Origin: Perognathus longimembris pacificus
Taxonomy: Eukaryota > Chordata > Mammalia > Rodentia > Heteromyidae
Assembly: GCF_023159225.1 (NCBI RefSeq)
Contig: NC_063175.1
Span: 4,543,255 to 4,607,254 of the forward strand
DNA: 64,000 nucleotides
Direction: 5' to 3'
Below, one piece after another: positions 11,807-22,422 of this stretch; within the stretch, counting starts at the first letter, position 1, and each line of letters starts with the position of its first letter. The translations under genes and the position numbers were made by a program. A model generated the notes under the pieces. It had not been told where the DNA came from, ran no database searches, and saw only the letters and a list, made by a program, of their open reading frames with translations.

Positions 11807-12323
11807 TACAGGTTTAGGCAAGTCATAGCAGAGCATCACAAGGCCCAATAGCTATACCCTTATGAACACACACGATGATGCTAAGTGAAATGAACTCCAT
11901 GTTATGGAAACAATTGTTATATCACAGTTGTAACTACTTTCAACGTTCCATGTGTATCTGTAGCTTCTATTATTGATGAGTTCTTGTATCACCTTCCTGT
12001 GGTTGTACCTACACTATCTCTGTAATCTTATCTGAGTATATTGGAAACCGTGTATACTGGTATTGGAAGCAGGAAATTGAAAGGGAATACCAAATTTGAG
12101 AGGCCCAGGGTAAAAAGGACAAACAACTACAAAAGCAATACTTGCAAAACTGTTTGGTGTAAGTGAACTGAACACCTCCAAGGGGGGGGAAGGGTAAGGG
12201 GGAGGAGGGAGGGGGTATGAGGGACAAGGTAACAAACAGTACAACAAATGTATCCAATGCCTAACGTATGAAACTATAACCTCTCTGTACATCAGTTTGA
12301 TAATAAAAATTTGAAAAAAAAAG
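11807..12323 (+). other. L1 3' UTR with G-rich tract and poly(A) signal
   Basis: It follows the ORF2 stop. The G-rich stretch at about 12181-12216 has at least four runs of three or more G and could fold as a G-quadruplex, a recurrent property of mammalian L1 3' UTRs. The terminal block (GTACATCAGTTTGATAATAA) holds AATAAA at 12302-12307. Copies of this terminal block identify most of the truncated L1s elsewhere in the window. Confidence 0.9.
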
Positions 12324-12340
12324 AGAAATTTCAGCAAATA
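12324..12340 (+). repeat. L1 target-site duplication, right copy
   Basis: Identical to 4846-4862 and immediately after the A-rich tail. Confidence 0.95.
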
Positions 12341-12439
12341 AATCAATGTTATAGTTCACAGCTGTAATTCTAATTGTTTAGTTAGGGACCCAAGGGTGTT
12401 TTTGTCCTCTTTGGGAATTTTTTAATATTTAAAATGTGA

Positions 12440-12890
12440 ACTTTTAAAATTTTAATTTTATTGTCAAGGTGTTGTGCAGAGAGGTTACAGTTACATACAT
12501 AAGGCAGTGAGTACATTTCTTGTCATATTTGTTACCCCCTCCCTCATTTTTCTCCCACCTTCCCTCTCCCCAACCGCCCCCCACCCAAGTTATATAGTTA
12601 ATATCCAATATATTGTTTTGTGAGTAGTGCTATTACATTGATTCACCCTTTATCCTTTGTCTTGCCATTTTGATGTTCCCTTTCCCTTCCCCAATTCAGA
12701 TAAACATATACACAATACCTAGGGGACTAAGTCAAATACAGTAACAAGTAGTTATATAATGGTGCTTCATTCACCATGCCATTTTATGAGTACAATACAT
12801 TTTGATCACCCCTTTCATCATTCTCTCCCACCTCTCCCAATCCCATCCATCCCCTCAATTTTCCAAGTTCCATGTTCACATATGCACACT
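12440..12890 (-). mobile_element. Old L1 3' UTR fragment
   Basis: Complement of an L1 3' end: ATTTTATTGTCAAGGTG, GAGGTTACAGTTACATACAT, CCCCTCCCTCATTTTTCTCCC, and TATTGTTTTGTGAGTAGTGC. The region near 12690-12860 continues with decayed 3' UTR-like sequence. It is close in type to the host L1 at 49621. It lies about 100 bp downstream of the full-length L1 but in the opposite orientation, so it is a separate event. The right end is uncertain. Confidence 0.8.
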
Positions 12891-12899
12891 TAATATTAG

Positions 12900-15800
12900 A
12901 GCTACATTTTCCCACCCTTTTTTTGTGTACTACTCTCCCCTGGACCTCACCTCTGTGACATCTACCTTCCTGGCATTTGATTTGTTAGATTGTAAGTTAG
13001 CAGTTGTTCAAAAAACTTACACCAATGGAACCCCCACTCCCCATTTAAGGAAACTTGATGATCAACACGAGTTGAGATACAGGGGTGGGGAGGACTGGTG
13101 AGCAGTTTCACCATGTCGGACTTCTGACATCTGAGAGCAGTTGAACATAGTGGGAGAAGAAGCAAAGGTGAATGGGAAAAATGGACGCAGCTATACAGCT
13201 TAACTCTATCTACAGATGCAAAGGATGATTGCTTTACTTATTTAAAGAAGAGCAGGATTATTTGCTGCTCTGCCAAATGTTTTCCCTAAAAAAGAAGCAA
13301 TTCAAGTCTGTTCCAGTGCTCACTCAGGCTTTCCAGGTTTGTTTGCTGGCTTTTGGTGGTACAGGGTAATAGGAAGGGGAGAGGAAGACAGTTTGAGAGT
13401 CCTGTGTGCCAACTTATGTGCTTGCACCTTTACTACATTGCTCTTGGTCTTAATAAAACACACTTTTATGGTTAAAATCTGCATGAATGAGACTATAGAT
13501 GTTCATCTGTATGAGTAGATCCCATACGATCGCATATTGTACATAGGAATTACTACTGTATCTAAGTTCTCTTTACTTACCTTTCTCTATCTAGAATGAA
13601 AAAAATCTTAATGTTACCTTCTAGTTAGGAATCTAATATCTGTGTCTATTGATTTTTGTATAGATTTCTCTAGTTAGAAAACTTCCATTTAAAGAATTCT
13701 TTGAGATTAATGTCAGATTGTATTCTCTGCAACTCAAATCCATACCAATCCTTAACTGTCAAAGACAGAGAGTATTTTTAGGATGAAAATTACCGAGATG
13801 TAAAAACTCATCCCAATGATTGGAGAATAAATACTTTCAGGAAATGATTCAGTTATTTTCTAATATAATTTTTATTATAGAAATTTCAACTTTGCTCAGA
13901 AAGCTAGCTTTCAATCAATGTTCTTCAGTCTTGAAGACTCAAGTGCCACAGAATAATTATCAAATATGATCATTATGTGCCTCTAAGTAATAAAGTCTTG
14001 ATTCACAAGGATTAAGCTAATTTACTTATATTCCTTTCACAAGCCTACTTCTGAGTGCTTATTTGGAAAAGCTACAAATTCATGTCTTGTCTTGTTTAAA
14101 TAGATTAACAATCAGGGTACAGGATTGCTGGGATCTTATTTTCCAAAGGTTATTTTGCTGGCACTTGAAGTTAGAGGATCAAGACTAGAGACAGTCATTA
14201 TGATAATGATAACAATAATTTCATTTCCAAGAATTTCAAATTTTGTTTTGTCAGTTACTGAAAAACTCAATTAACACAAAGACACCTCCGCATCATTAGA
14301 TCCAATGCTAGAGAACCTTTATTCCACACACAATGATACTGATGCTGCCTTTAAAGTGCAGGGTAGCAGGGTGCTACATTTATGAAAAAGGAACTCAAAT
14401 AGCAGTTATTATGTTAAATTTGACAATTGTCACTGAAAGTGACAGGATGTGGCCACCTCTAATTTGAAATAATTCTTCAGTTTAGGATAAATGCATAAAT
14501 ACCAACATTTATCCTTTTTTATTCCTCTGAATCTTATGATTTGGGAGTCACATGCCTTGCACATAGCCATGTTACTAAATGTGTCATTGTTTGGTGTCTC
14601 TTGCATGGTCTGGTATTTATACACATTTCCTATACATGCCCCTTGGATTCTTAACATTTTCTAAGGAGAGAAATAGTGGGATTCCTTTATATCTAATTTC
14701 AGTTCTTTCAAAGCTGATCAACATTATTGAGTCTACCCTTCAAATTAAAATAAAATAGCATGATTCAACATAGAAAAATGTCAACTGTTGAACAGACGGG
14801 TGCTGAAATAACCAATCGTAGTTTGGCAAACACCCAAGGTCTCCCCCATAGCAACGGAGCTGATGGCATAGCAACCACAGCTGCTTTACCACTGAAAAAT
14901 TAGCAGAAACATTCTGGGAAGAAAAGCATAATCCATGTTCAAGTCACCTATGATTTTTTCCTTAACAAAAGAAGCTATGAGTATGAATGTGTTAAATGAC
15001 ACTTCCTTGGTAGCTGTAAATGATCCAGTACAAGCTGAAAGCCTCTTGGATCACAGCACTCAAGACCAATTGCTTTTAACTAAAGCTTCCTCTGTTGTTC
15101 TCATCTAGACCAATGGGTTTTGATGCATTGGTAGAGAACAATCTATAACTTCATTATTTATTTTGATGAGATAATAGAGTTTTCCACAGGATTGTGAAAG
15201 GATTATTTGAAAGACAAATTTTCCTGAAATTATAAATTCATTTCATTTGATCCAGGGCTTCTAAAACAGTGGTGGTGGGCTCCTGGCACCAGTTCCCAAA
15301 TACAGCATGACTCCTTCCTCTCATTCTCAATATATCTTACCCTTGTCCCTCCACCAGCCTTTCCTTGTAAAAGCTGTTTCTTGACCTTAGAATTTCAACT
15401 TTATTCCTAAGTCTCCTGAGCTGCTCAGGACACTGGCCAAGTCCTCCAGTCCTTTGTCAAGGTTGGAAGCTTGAACTACCTAGCTTTGCTTTTTCAAAAC
15501 AAGTTCTAATTATTTCTAAACGAAAACTCCCAAATTTCAGCCTTGTATGTTCCAGTCCTTTGTGTTTGCATGTTTGTTGTGGGCTTTCTTCCCTGTTGGT
15601 TGTATAGCACCTTTACACATTTAAACCAAATTCATTTCTATAACACACTGAGGACCATTCATGAAACTTAGGGATGAAAGTTGATCCATGGTTCATTCAT
15701 AAGGGATCAACATATTCATGGTCTCTAAGTTCAAAACTCCAGAACTAATTTCTACTTCTTGTTGCTAAATAAAGGTCAGTAGTGGCCATTGGTTTGTATT

Positions 15801-16099
15801 GACCTCCTGGTGTAGGCCTCACTGGCCAAACCCAAAAGAGAGTGATTTGTGCTAAAATTTTACATCCTCAACCCAAACTAAGGTGTAAATCTGCCCTTCC
15901 AGAAATTGGGAGACTGAGAGAAAATTGTGAAACCCCACTAGATCAAATGTTTAGTTGACTCAAGGAAGATAAAAGCAAGAGTATAAAAAGTCAAGTGACA
16001 GTGATACAACTTTGATACAGGTTGTTATGCTGGGATGAGTGTTAAAACTTGATTTCTATCTTCAAATATAACATATTTACAGGTTAAGAGAGCTTGGCT
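12900..16099. other. Unclassified 3.2-kb stretch
   Basis: No recognisable exon, SINE or L1 was seen in this stretch, the longest repeat-poor interval in the left half. One small point of order is a pair of CATAGCAAC direct repeats at 14847-14855 and 14867-14875 (reported as a finding). Reverse-strand frames of up to 75 codons have no motif. Confidence 0.4.
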
Positions 16100-16115
16100 A
16101 AAGTAGTCTACTTTT

Positions 16116-17565
16116 GGAAATCAAAGAGGACACCAGGAGATGGAAAGACCTCCCATGCCCATGTGTAGCCAGAATCAATATAGTGAAAATAGCCATATTG
16201 CCCGAAATGATATACAAAGTCATTGCAATCCCCATCAAGATCCCAGCTACATTCTTCACTGAAATAGAGAAAACAACCCATAAATTCATATGGAACAGCA
16301 AAAGACCTAGAATAGCCAAAGCAATTCTAGGCAAAAGAAGCAGCACAGGAGGAATCACAATACCAGACTTCAAGCTCTACTATAGAGCCATCATAACAAA
16401 AATAGACTGGTACTGGTATAAAAACAGACCTTCAGACCAATGGAATAGGATAGAAGATCCAGAAATAAAGCTGCATTTTTACAGTCAGCTGGTATTTGAC
16501 AAAGGAGCTAAAGACATACAGTGGAAAAAACATAGCCTCTTCAACTACAGGTGCTGGGAAAACTGGGCAGCCACATGTAGAAAACTCAAAGTGGACTCTA
16601 GCCTATCACCATGCACCAAGATCAACTCGAAATGGAATAAGGACCTCAACATCAGAACTGAATTCTTGAAACTACTGAACAACAGAGCAGGAGAGACACT
16701 AGAACTTATAGGAACATGTAGGAACTTTTTGAACATAGTCCCAGGGGCACAACAGATAGGGGAGAGACTCGACAAATGGGACTACTACAAAAGAAAAAGT
16801 TTCTGCACAGCTAAAGACATAGCCACTAAACTAGAAAGACAGCCAACCATCTGGGAAAGGATCTACCCCAGCACAGCAACACACAAAGGCCTAATATCCG
16901 TCATCTACAGAGAACTCAAAAAACTAACCCCTCCAAACCCAGTAAATAAACTATTAAATGGGCAAAGGAGCTAAAGAGAGACTTCACAGCAGAAGAGATA
17001 AAAGTGGCAAAGAAACATATGAGGAAATGTTCAACATCCCTGGCAGTAAAGGAAATGCAAATAAAAACAACCCTGAGATACCACCTCATTCCAGTAAGAA
17101 TGGCCTACACTCTGAACTCAGGCAACAACAAATGCTGGAGGGGATGCAGGGAAAGAGGAACCCTTCTCTACTGTTGGTGGGAGTGCAAATTAGTACAACC
17201 ACTTTGGAGAACAGTATCTAGGTTCCTCAAAAAGCTCAGCATAGGCATTCCTATGACCCAGCCATACCACTCCTAGGCATCTATCCTGAACAACAGGTCT
17301 CGAGGATATCATAAAGACATCTGCACATCCATGTTTATTGCTGCACAATTCACAATAGCCAAAATATGGAAACAACACAGATGCCCCACTACAGATGAAT
17401 GGATTCAAAAAATGTGGTTACACAATGGAATACTACATAGCGATTAGAAATGGTAAAATATTGGTATTCGCAGGGAAATGGTCAGAACTTGAACAAATAA
17501 TGTTGAGCAAGACAAACCTAGAACGCAGAGAACAAAGGGGAATGGTCTCCTTGATTATGACTGTT
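16116..17565 (+). pseudogene. L1 ORF2 C-terminal fragment (lineage B)
   Basis: A 286-codon open stretch to 16974 covers the region after the RT domain (the [20 protein letters not shown] type block). A frameshift near 16960-17000 moves to another frame, which carries the [14 protein letters not shown] block and the cysteine motif C-X3-C-X7-YC-X3-C ending with CWWEC. There Tyr replaces the His seen at the matching position of the full-length copy. A third frame covers the end at 17395-17622. Endonuclease and most of RT are missing through 5' truncation, so no activity is expected. The few codons before 16116 belong to flanking DNA. Confidence 0.9.
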
Positions 17566-18023
17566 GTGTGTGGGGGGGGAACAGTAGACACCAGGTCTGC
17601 AAAACAACAAACTTCTTTTTAAATGGTATTTTCACATGCTTAGGTCAGCGACTTTACATTATGCATCTAAAACCAAACAACTACTAAACATAAAAAGGTC
17701 TAGAATAGACCTCTCAGTGGATCACAATAGCTCAAAAGCTATGTATACATGATTATATAAGATGAGGATAAGCAAAAATACTCCAAGAGAAGGACACAGG
17801 AGGATTCTATTGTTGTCGTTACATTTAATGTTCTAGGTAAATTTCCTTTGGCATACCCTAAGTGGTTACTGTATATGTTTTTGGTACACTGGGTATTGTC
17901 TATATGCCTACCTGATCTAGAGAAGGGAAAGAAAAATGAGGGTGTAACATATCACAAGAAATGTACTAACTACTTTCCTATGTACCTTTGCACAACAACT
18001 TGTCAATAAAATTTAATTTAAAA
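16116..18023 (+). mobile_element. 5'-truncated L1 (lineage B) with imperfect TSD
   Basis: About 1.9 kb of L1 from late ORF2 to the tail. The 16-bp flanks at 16100-16115 and 18024-18039 match at 14 of 16 positions, which marks the insertion. The coding part is clearly homologous to lineage A but differs in many residues. Its 3' UTR has its own sequence (GTGTGTGGGGGGGGA at about 17567, AATAAAATTTAATTTA at the end). The same 3' UTR occurs, inverted, in the nested L1 at 48436-49611. Confidence 0.93.
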
Positions 18024-18039
18024 AAAGTAGCCTCCTTTT

Positions 18040-18962
18040 ATGTCTAGTCAAGAAGAAGGATAACAAAGCTAAGATTAAAATGCAACTCTGTACTTCAAAC
18101 TTAAAGAAGTTTGATTAATTGGATAAATCTGTTATTTTTTTTATCCTTCAAGGCTGCAGGAGATTATGGAACATAAAAATGTCACCAATAAGTGAAAAGT
18201 ATCCAGTGTTTTTGGGTATTGTCTCAAAGTGTAATGTGTTCTGCTCAGTGACTCAAATGACACAAACAGCTGTCAAAATAACAGCCTTGATGATGCTTGC
18301 GGGCAGAGATGGTCACTATTCAGTAAAGTATGGACAGCTATTTTCTGCTTTGCTAAGCTTCCTAATTTAAGGTCATTTCCTTTTAAAATGAAAAAAAGTT
18401 ATCACTACTTCTGGGATTATTCTTATTAATTTAGTGCTTACAAAATACTAGGTATTTTGATAAATGTTTACACTGATAAGAATACGTACTTCCTAATTCT
18501 ATGAGAAATGGGGGACACTGAGGTACAGGGTAATTTGTTCAAGGTCTCACTGCTGGGATGACTAGTATATTAGCCTAGACTCTGACATGTAGATTCTGAC
18601 ACCTGCCCTATGTGACTATGATGGCTTAAGAATTTTATCTTTAATAAAAGGAAAAAGAAATGAAATCTTCTTTGCCTTCTTCGGCATGAATCTTAGAATG
18701 AAACTTCGGTGATTTCAAATTCCTTTATTCAATAGTTTCATCTAACATATATCTAGTCATTTATTAAATTTTACTTATTATTTTTCTTTGAATATCTTTA
18801 TTTCCTTACTATTGGCACCACCCTAAACAAGCCTTTCTTTCTCTATTGAACACACACTTATTGGATATTTTATGTATTCAAACATAGTGCTTCAAAAACC
18901 AAAGAGGAAAAAAGAAAAGTAATCTTCAGAAGACTTACTTTTTGACCTTAAGGATTTTAAAT
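18040..18962. other. Unclassified stretch
   Basis: No gene or clear repeat seen. The plus-strand frame at 18119-18370 (83 codons) shows no motif that I recognise. Sequence near 18480-18600 has the look of an old transposon remnant (GAGAAATGGGGGACACTGAGG), but I cannot assign it. Confidence 0.35.
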
Positions 18963-19078
18963 CCCAGCTGGACATAGGGGTTGACGCCTATAACCCCAGT
19001 GTTCAAGCGCCCAAGTTAGGAGGATAGCAAGTATGAGGCAAGACTAGGCTATGTAGCAAGGCTCTGTCATAAAAAGTA
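18963..19078 (+). mobile_element. B1-like monomeric SINE
   Basis: 7SL-derived order: CCCAGCTGGACATAGGGG, GACGCCTATAACCCCAGTG, GTTAGGAGGATAGCAAG, GGCTATGTAGCAAGGCTCTG, then an A-rich end. It has no tRNA-like right half. Confidence 0.75.
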
Positions 19079-19970
19079 AATGCTTAAACTTCCATTGGTG
19101 GTAATGATTCAGACAGTACATTCTGTTTCACGCACTTAACTAATTTTATAGTAATTCTATAATTAATATATCATGTGATATCATGTATCAGAAAATTGAT
19201 ATTTCGTCATGAACCAAGTCCAAAGCAAACAGACCAGGTGGCCAAGGATGGGAGAAACCAATTCTAGTTCGATTATTATCAGAAAATGTGTGCACTTGGA
19301 GAATTATTAAAGGATGGAGAGACTTTAGGTGAGTAGAGCCTGAGAAGGTCGTCGTGCTCACCAAGAACCTCTGTGAGTGGTCCCGGAAGTGCAAACAGAG
19401 CTGTGTGGCTGGTTTGTGTCCTTCTATGGGGGAGGCTGTGACTAATGAATAAATTGCATAAAATAAAATGCATAAATGAATAAAATGCATAAATTGTGGA
19501 GGAAGCCATTGGTGTGATTTCGAATTCTACTATACAAAACTTGAGGAAGGCATTTTAACATTCTGGTGTTCAGTGTCCATATCTACCATCTGAGTAAATA
19601 AGACCAATTTTGCAAAGTTATATCTTATATAGATAGATAGATTTAGATATGTACACACAGAGAGAGATAGAGAAAGAGAGACAGAGGTGAAGGAGGGTCA
19701 ATTCTGTAGTTCTGCATACATGGGAAATGTGTCTTCCATTCTTTGCTGTGTACTTGGCACATCCCTGAGCAGCAATGGGAATCTCCCAACAGTGGAGCAA
19801 CCTAGATCTTCCATGTGCTGTTCTGCTCTCAACAGTCATTGGGTATTCTTTCTAACATGACTTGAATGTTTTATAATACAACTCTGATCTTTTTGTTGAA
19901 AGTTCTTGTTTAGCTTCCCACCGTATGTGGAACAAATTAGAAAAGTGTTGTTTTGGAGTTGTTTCCTCTA
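19079..19970. other. Unclassified stretch with short GATA/GAGA repeat
   Basis: The stretch 19625-19690 is an impure TAGA/GAGA simple repeat. The rest shows no recognisable gene. A short near-tandem AAATGCATAAAT motif repeats at about 19455-19495. Confidence 0.45.
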
Positions 19971-20079
19971 GCATTTTATTTATTTATGATGCCAGGCAGG
20001 TGCTTTACTCTAGCCCCTTTATATCCTCACTCTCACTTCCTGCAAAGGCATATGCATGGGCCACCATCGTCCTATTTTA

Positions 20080-20260
20080 GGATTCCCCTTGTATCTGGTA
20101 TGGCAGGTATACATCCCAACACCAGGCTTCTTTTATTCAAATGGACTCTCAGATGTTCTGCCTGTGCCGGTCAGCAACTACGATGCTCCCATTGTCAATC
20201 TCTGAAGTAGCTAGGGTTATGGGCATGAGCCACTAGCACCCAATTTCCCCAGTACTCCTG
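20080..20260 (-). mobile_element. Degenerate B1-like SINE
   Basis: The plus strand ends GAAGTAGCTAGGGTTATGGGCATGAGCCACTAGCACCC, which is the complement of a B1-type 5' start (GGGTGCTAGTGGCTCATGCC). The remainder is poorly matched, so the left end is uncertain. Confidence 0.5.
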
Positions 20261-20396
20261 ACACTTCGTTTTGGCTTTAGCAATACTCATCTGTTCAGAG
20301 GTCATCCAAAACTGACTATACTGCATTTCCTGGAACTTATTACTTTTAGTACTGAAAGTTCTATGCTCAGAAACGTAGTTAGTTATCCCATCCCAA

Positions 20397-20434
20397 AAGA
20401 GGAGGTAAAAAGCTTGGTAAGAAATGTACTCACT
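20397..20434 (+). mobile_element. Host L1 3' UTR, left piece
   Basis: GAGGAGGTAAAAAGCTTGGTAAGAAATGTACTCACT is the L1 3' UTR block also seen at 38930-38964 and 40310-40336. It stops at 20434, where ERV sequence begins, and resumes at 25649, so the ERV copy landed inside this L1 tail. Bases 20420-20434 are the left copy of the ERV's TSD. Confidence 0.8.
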
Positions 20435-20530
20435 AGAGAGAAGCTGCCACCTGGATAAAGTGCAGACGCCATGTAGCTCCCTCTCCCATGGGAACTATCG
20501 CCCCACTAGTAAACCTCCTTATGAACCTTC
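20435..20530 (+). repeat. ERV R region, 5' copy
   Basis: 96 bp starting AGAGAGAAGCTGCCACC, matching 25525-25620 with few differences. One difference turns the polyadenylation signal AATAAA of the 3' copy into AGTAAA here. It starts directly after the TSD, as expected for a transcript's 5' end. Confidence 0.88.
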
Positions 20531-20590
20531 TTCTCCTGCCTGTGATTATCTCTGCATGGTCCTCTAGGATGGCTGGGACCTACGCTTTCA
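20531..20590 (+). other. ERV U5
   Basis: 60 bp between the end of R and the PBS, ending in the expected CA (20589-20590). It is absent from the 3' side of the insert. Confidence 0.8.
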
Positions 20591-20591
20591 T

Positions 20592-20609
20592 TGGTGCTGA
20601 ACCCGGGAT
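20592..20609 (+). promoter_or_regulatory. ERV primer-binding site, tRNA-Phe type
   Basis: TGGTGCTGAACCCGGGAT follows U5 after one base. It matches the complement of the tRNA-Phe 3' end (TGGTGCCGAAACCCGGGAT) with one substitution and one missing base. Retroviruses start minus-strand DNA synthesis from a tRNA paired here. The tRNA-Phe sequence is from memory. Confidence 0.7.
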
Positions 20610-20781
20610 AGGTTCCCCGGTGGATTTGTTCCCCCATTTCTGGGGGGGGGGTCCAAGGTGCCCCCCGGGACCTATTCTGCTGTCCTAAGCCCACCCAGAA
20701 GACCACCGAGGTAACTTCTCCTGACTGAGTGCTCTACTTCCATCCACCACAACAATCCACAAATTCACCCTCACACCCAGG
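20610..20781 (+). other. ERV leader with candidate splice donors
   Basis: GC-rich leader with a G9 run at about 20642-20650. GAG|GTAACT (donor GT at 20711) and AGG|GTGAGT (GT at about 20783) fit splice-donor consensus, as expected for a retrovirus that splices env RNA. The second lies in the TSD of a later SINE. Confidence 0.45.
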
Positions 20782-20795
20782 GTGAGTGATCATCT

Positions 20796-21011
20796 ACTTA
20801 ATTTTTTTTTTTTTTTTTTACCAGTCCTGGGCCTTCGACTCAGAGCCTGAGCACTGTCCCGGGCTTCTTTTTGCTCAAGGCTAGCACTCTGCCACTTGAG
20901 CCGCAGCGCCACTGCTGGCCATTTTCTGTATATGTGGTGCTGGGGAATCGAACCGGGGGCTTCATGTATACGAGGCAAGTGCTCTTGCCACTAGGCCATA
21001 TCCCCAGCCCC
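20796..21011 (-). mobile_element. ID-like dimeric SINE with TSD
   Basis: On the reverse strand the element starts GGGGCTGGGGATATGGCC. The polymerase III A box TATGGCCTAGTGG is the complement of 20988-21000, and the B box GGTTCGATTCC the complement of 20944-20954. A second, degenerate tRNA-like half follows, then poly(A), seen as T-run 20802-20819. The perfect 14-bp TSD GTGAGTGATCATCT is at 20782-20795 and 21012-21025. It inserted into the ERV leader after the ERV copy was made. Confidence 0.93.
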
Positions 21012-21025
21012 GTGAGTGATCATCT

Positions 21026-22178
21026 CAACGAGGGCTCAGATCCGATTTTCTGATTTACCGCAGGGCCACAGGGCTGTGGCTTCAGGGCCACACTAAAAAT
21101 CTTGGCGCCAAGTTCCGAGCCCCACTCCCAGGGAAGGCCACCAGGCCTCCAACCTTAAGCCACTGGGCTAGGTCAAGGGGATCAGCAATTGTGGGTGTTT
21201 GGAGTCAACTGTTCTCTAGTTCAGCTCCTCTGGTCACACATCAAGTAAGGGACAGTCTAAAATGCTTCAGGAAAGCTGCTCAAGTTTGAGCCCAATCTTA
21301 TAAATTTGGAATATTTTACAGGACTTACATAACTTCTATGAGCGCTCAGACAGATGAAGTTCTCTGTCTGTCTATCTGTCTCTGTCTCTCTTTCTGCCTC
21401 AATTTGTTTCACAAAGAAAGGTTTTCTGTTCTTGCTATTGATGTTTGTTAAGCTTGGAGATTTGGTTAAGTTCTGCTTGTTGTTAGCTAAATCCTGTTTT
21501 CTCTAGCATTGACCACGTGGTGGACAATAGAATTGGTTTTAACAAGTGCCATCTTGGTTCCATCAAGGTTTCAAAATCTCTTGAAGGTGGAAGCCCACCT
21601 ATCCCCCAGGTAATGGGCGTGCCGAATTCCTCGAGGCTGGGCAGGGATGTGGAGACTCATGCTTCTAGTAACCCTACCCCTAACCCTGAACTCTGTAACT
21701 GTGGCCTTGCAATTCAAATGTGCCTTGCAATTCAAATGCTCAGAGGTGAAAGTGTTTTGCTGTGAGCCTGCTAAGGCTCTGACCAGCTCCGCCGCCATTA
21801 TGCCATGCCAGGTATCTGTGTTCTGTTCCTGTCCTGTCTCCCATCTCCTGGACCTTCTCTGGTCATAGCATCCCACTTCAGCTCCCCATTGGAGCTAAAC
21901 TGGTTTCTCAAAATGCTTCTCCATTTCCTTGCCGGATAATCTAAAAATTTTTGTTTGCTGGAAAAGTTTTTTGTTTTCTAACTGACCATGTGGTTCTAAA
22001 ATATAGGTGAAATAATATCATTTTGCCACTGGAATTCCAGAAAACTTACATGGCCAATTTAAAAAGAGAAAAATTCTAAGCACATCCCAAAACTTGTGCA
22101 CAACTGTCTGTATGTCTGTCTGTTGGTAAAACATGTAAAAACTGGCATCATGGTTTCAAAATTACTTGCTTTTGACTA
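21026..22178 (+). other. ERV leader/gag-proximal region, decayed
   Basis: It lies inside the retrocopy. No gag domain is recognisable and the longest frames are 82-101 codons. An 18-bp tandem duplication (GCCTTGCAATTCAAATGT) lies at 21704-21738. A short CTGT/CTCT repeat occurs at about 21358-21400. Assignment to the ERV rests on position between its ends, not on protein similarity. Confidence 0.4.
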
Positions 22179-22196
22179 CTATTTTAACTTACTTTT

Positions 22197-22405
22197 TTTT
22201 TTTTTTTTTTTTTGGCCAGTCCTGGGCCTTGGACTCAGGGCCTGAGCACTGTCCCTGGCTTCTTCCCGCTCAAGGCTAGCACTTTGCCACTTGAGCCACA
22301 GCGCCGCTTCTGGCCGTTTTCTGTATATGTGGTGCTGGGGAATCGAACCTAGGGCCTCGTGTATCCGAGGCAGGCACTCTTGCCACTAGGCTATATCCCC
22401 AGCCC
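22197..22405 (-). mobile_element. ID-like dimeric SINE with TSD
   Basis: Same family and orientation as 20796-21011. The B-box complement GGAATCGAACC and A-box complement CCACTAGGCTATA are both intact. The TSD TATTTTAACTTACTTTT is at 22180-22196 and 22406-22422. Its left end merges with the poly-T, so the boundary could move a few bases. Confidence 0.92.
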
Positions 22406-22422
22406 TATTTTAACTTACTTTT

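Larger units (their letters stand above)
4863..12323 (+). mobile_element. Full-length LINE-1 (lineage A) with perfect TSD
   Basis: Order along the plus strand: 5' UTR (about 4863-6820), ORF1 (about 6821-7808), a 159-bp spacer, ORF2 (7968-11806), 3' UTR with a G-rich tract, AATAAA at 12302-12307, and an A-rich tail. A perfect 17-bp TSD, AGAAATTTCAGCAAATA, lies at 4846-4862 and 12324-12340, which fixes the ends. The length of about 7.46 kb is compatible with a complete rodent L1. The cleavage context at the left junction (GT|AGAA) is a relaxed version of the L1 endonuclease preference TT|AAAA. Both ORFs are disrupted by several frameshifts and stops, so this copy cannot make functional proteins as read. 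It is nevertheless the reference for identifying the other L1 pieces in the window. Confidence 0.96.

Noticed and set aside
21671..21692. Telomere-like AACCCTACCCCTAACCCTGA
   Set aside because: Only two to three imperfect units within decayed ERV sequence; too short to be an interstitial telomeric repeat.
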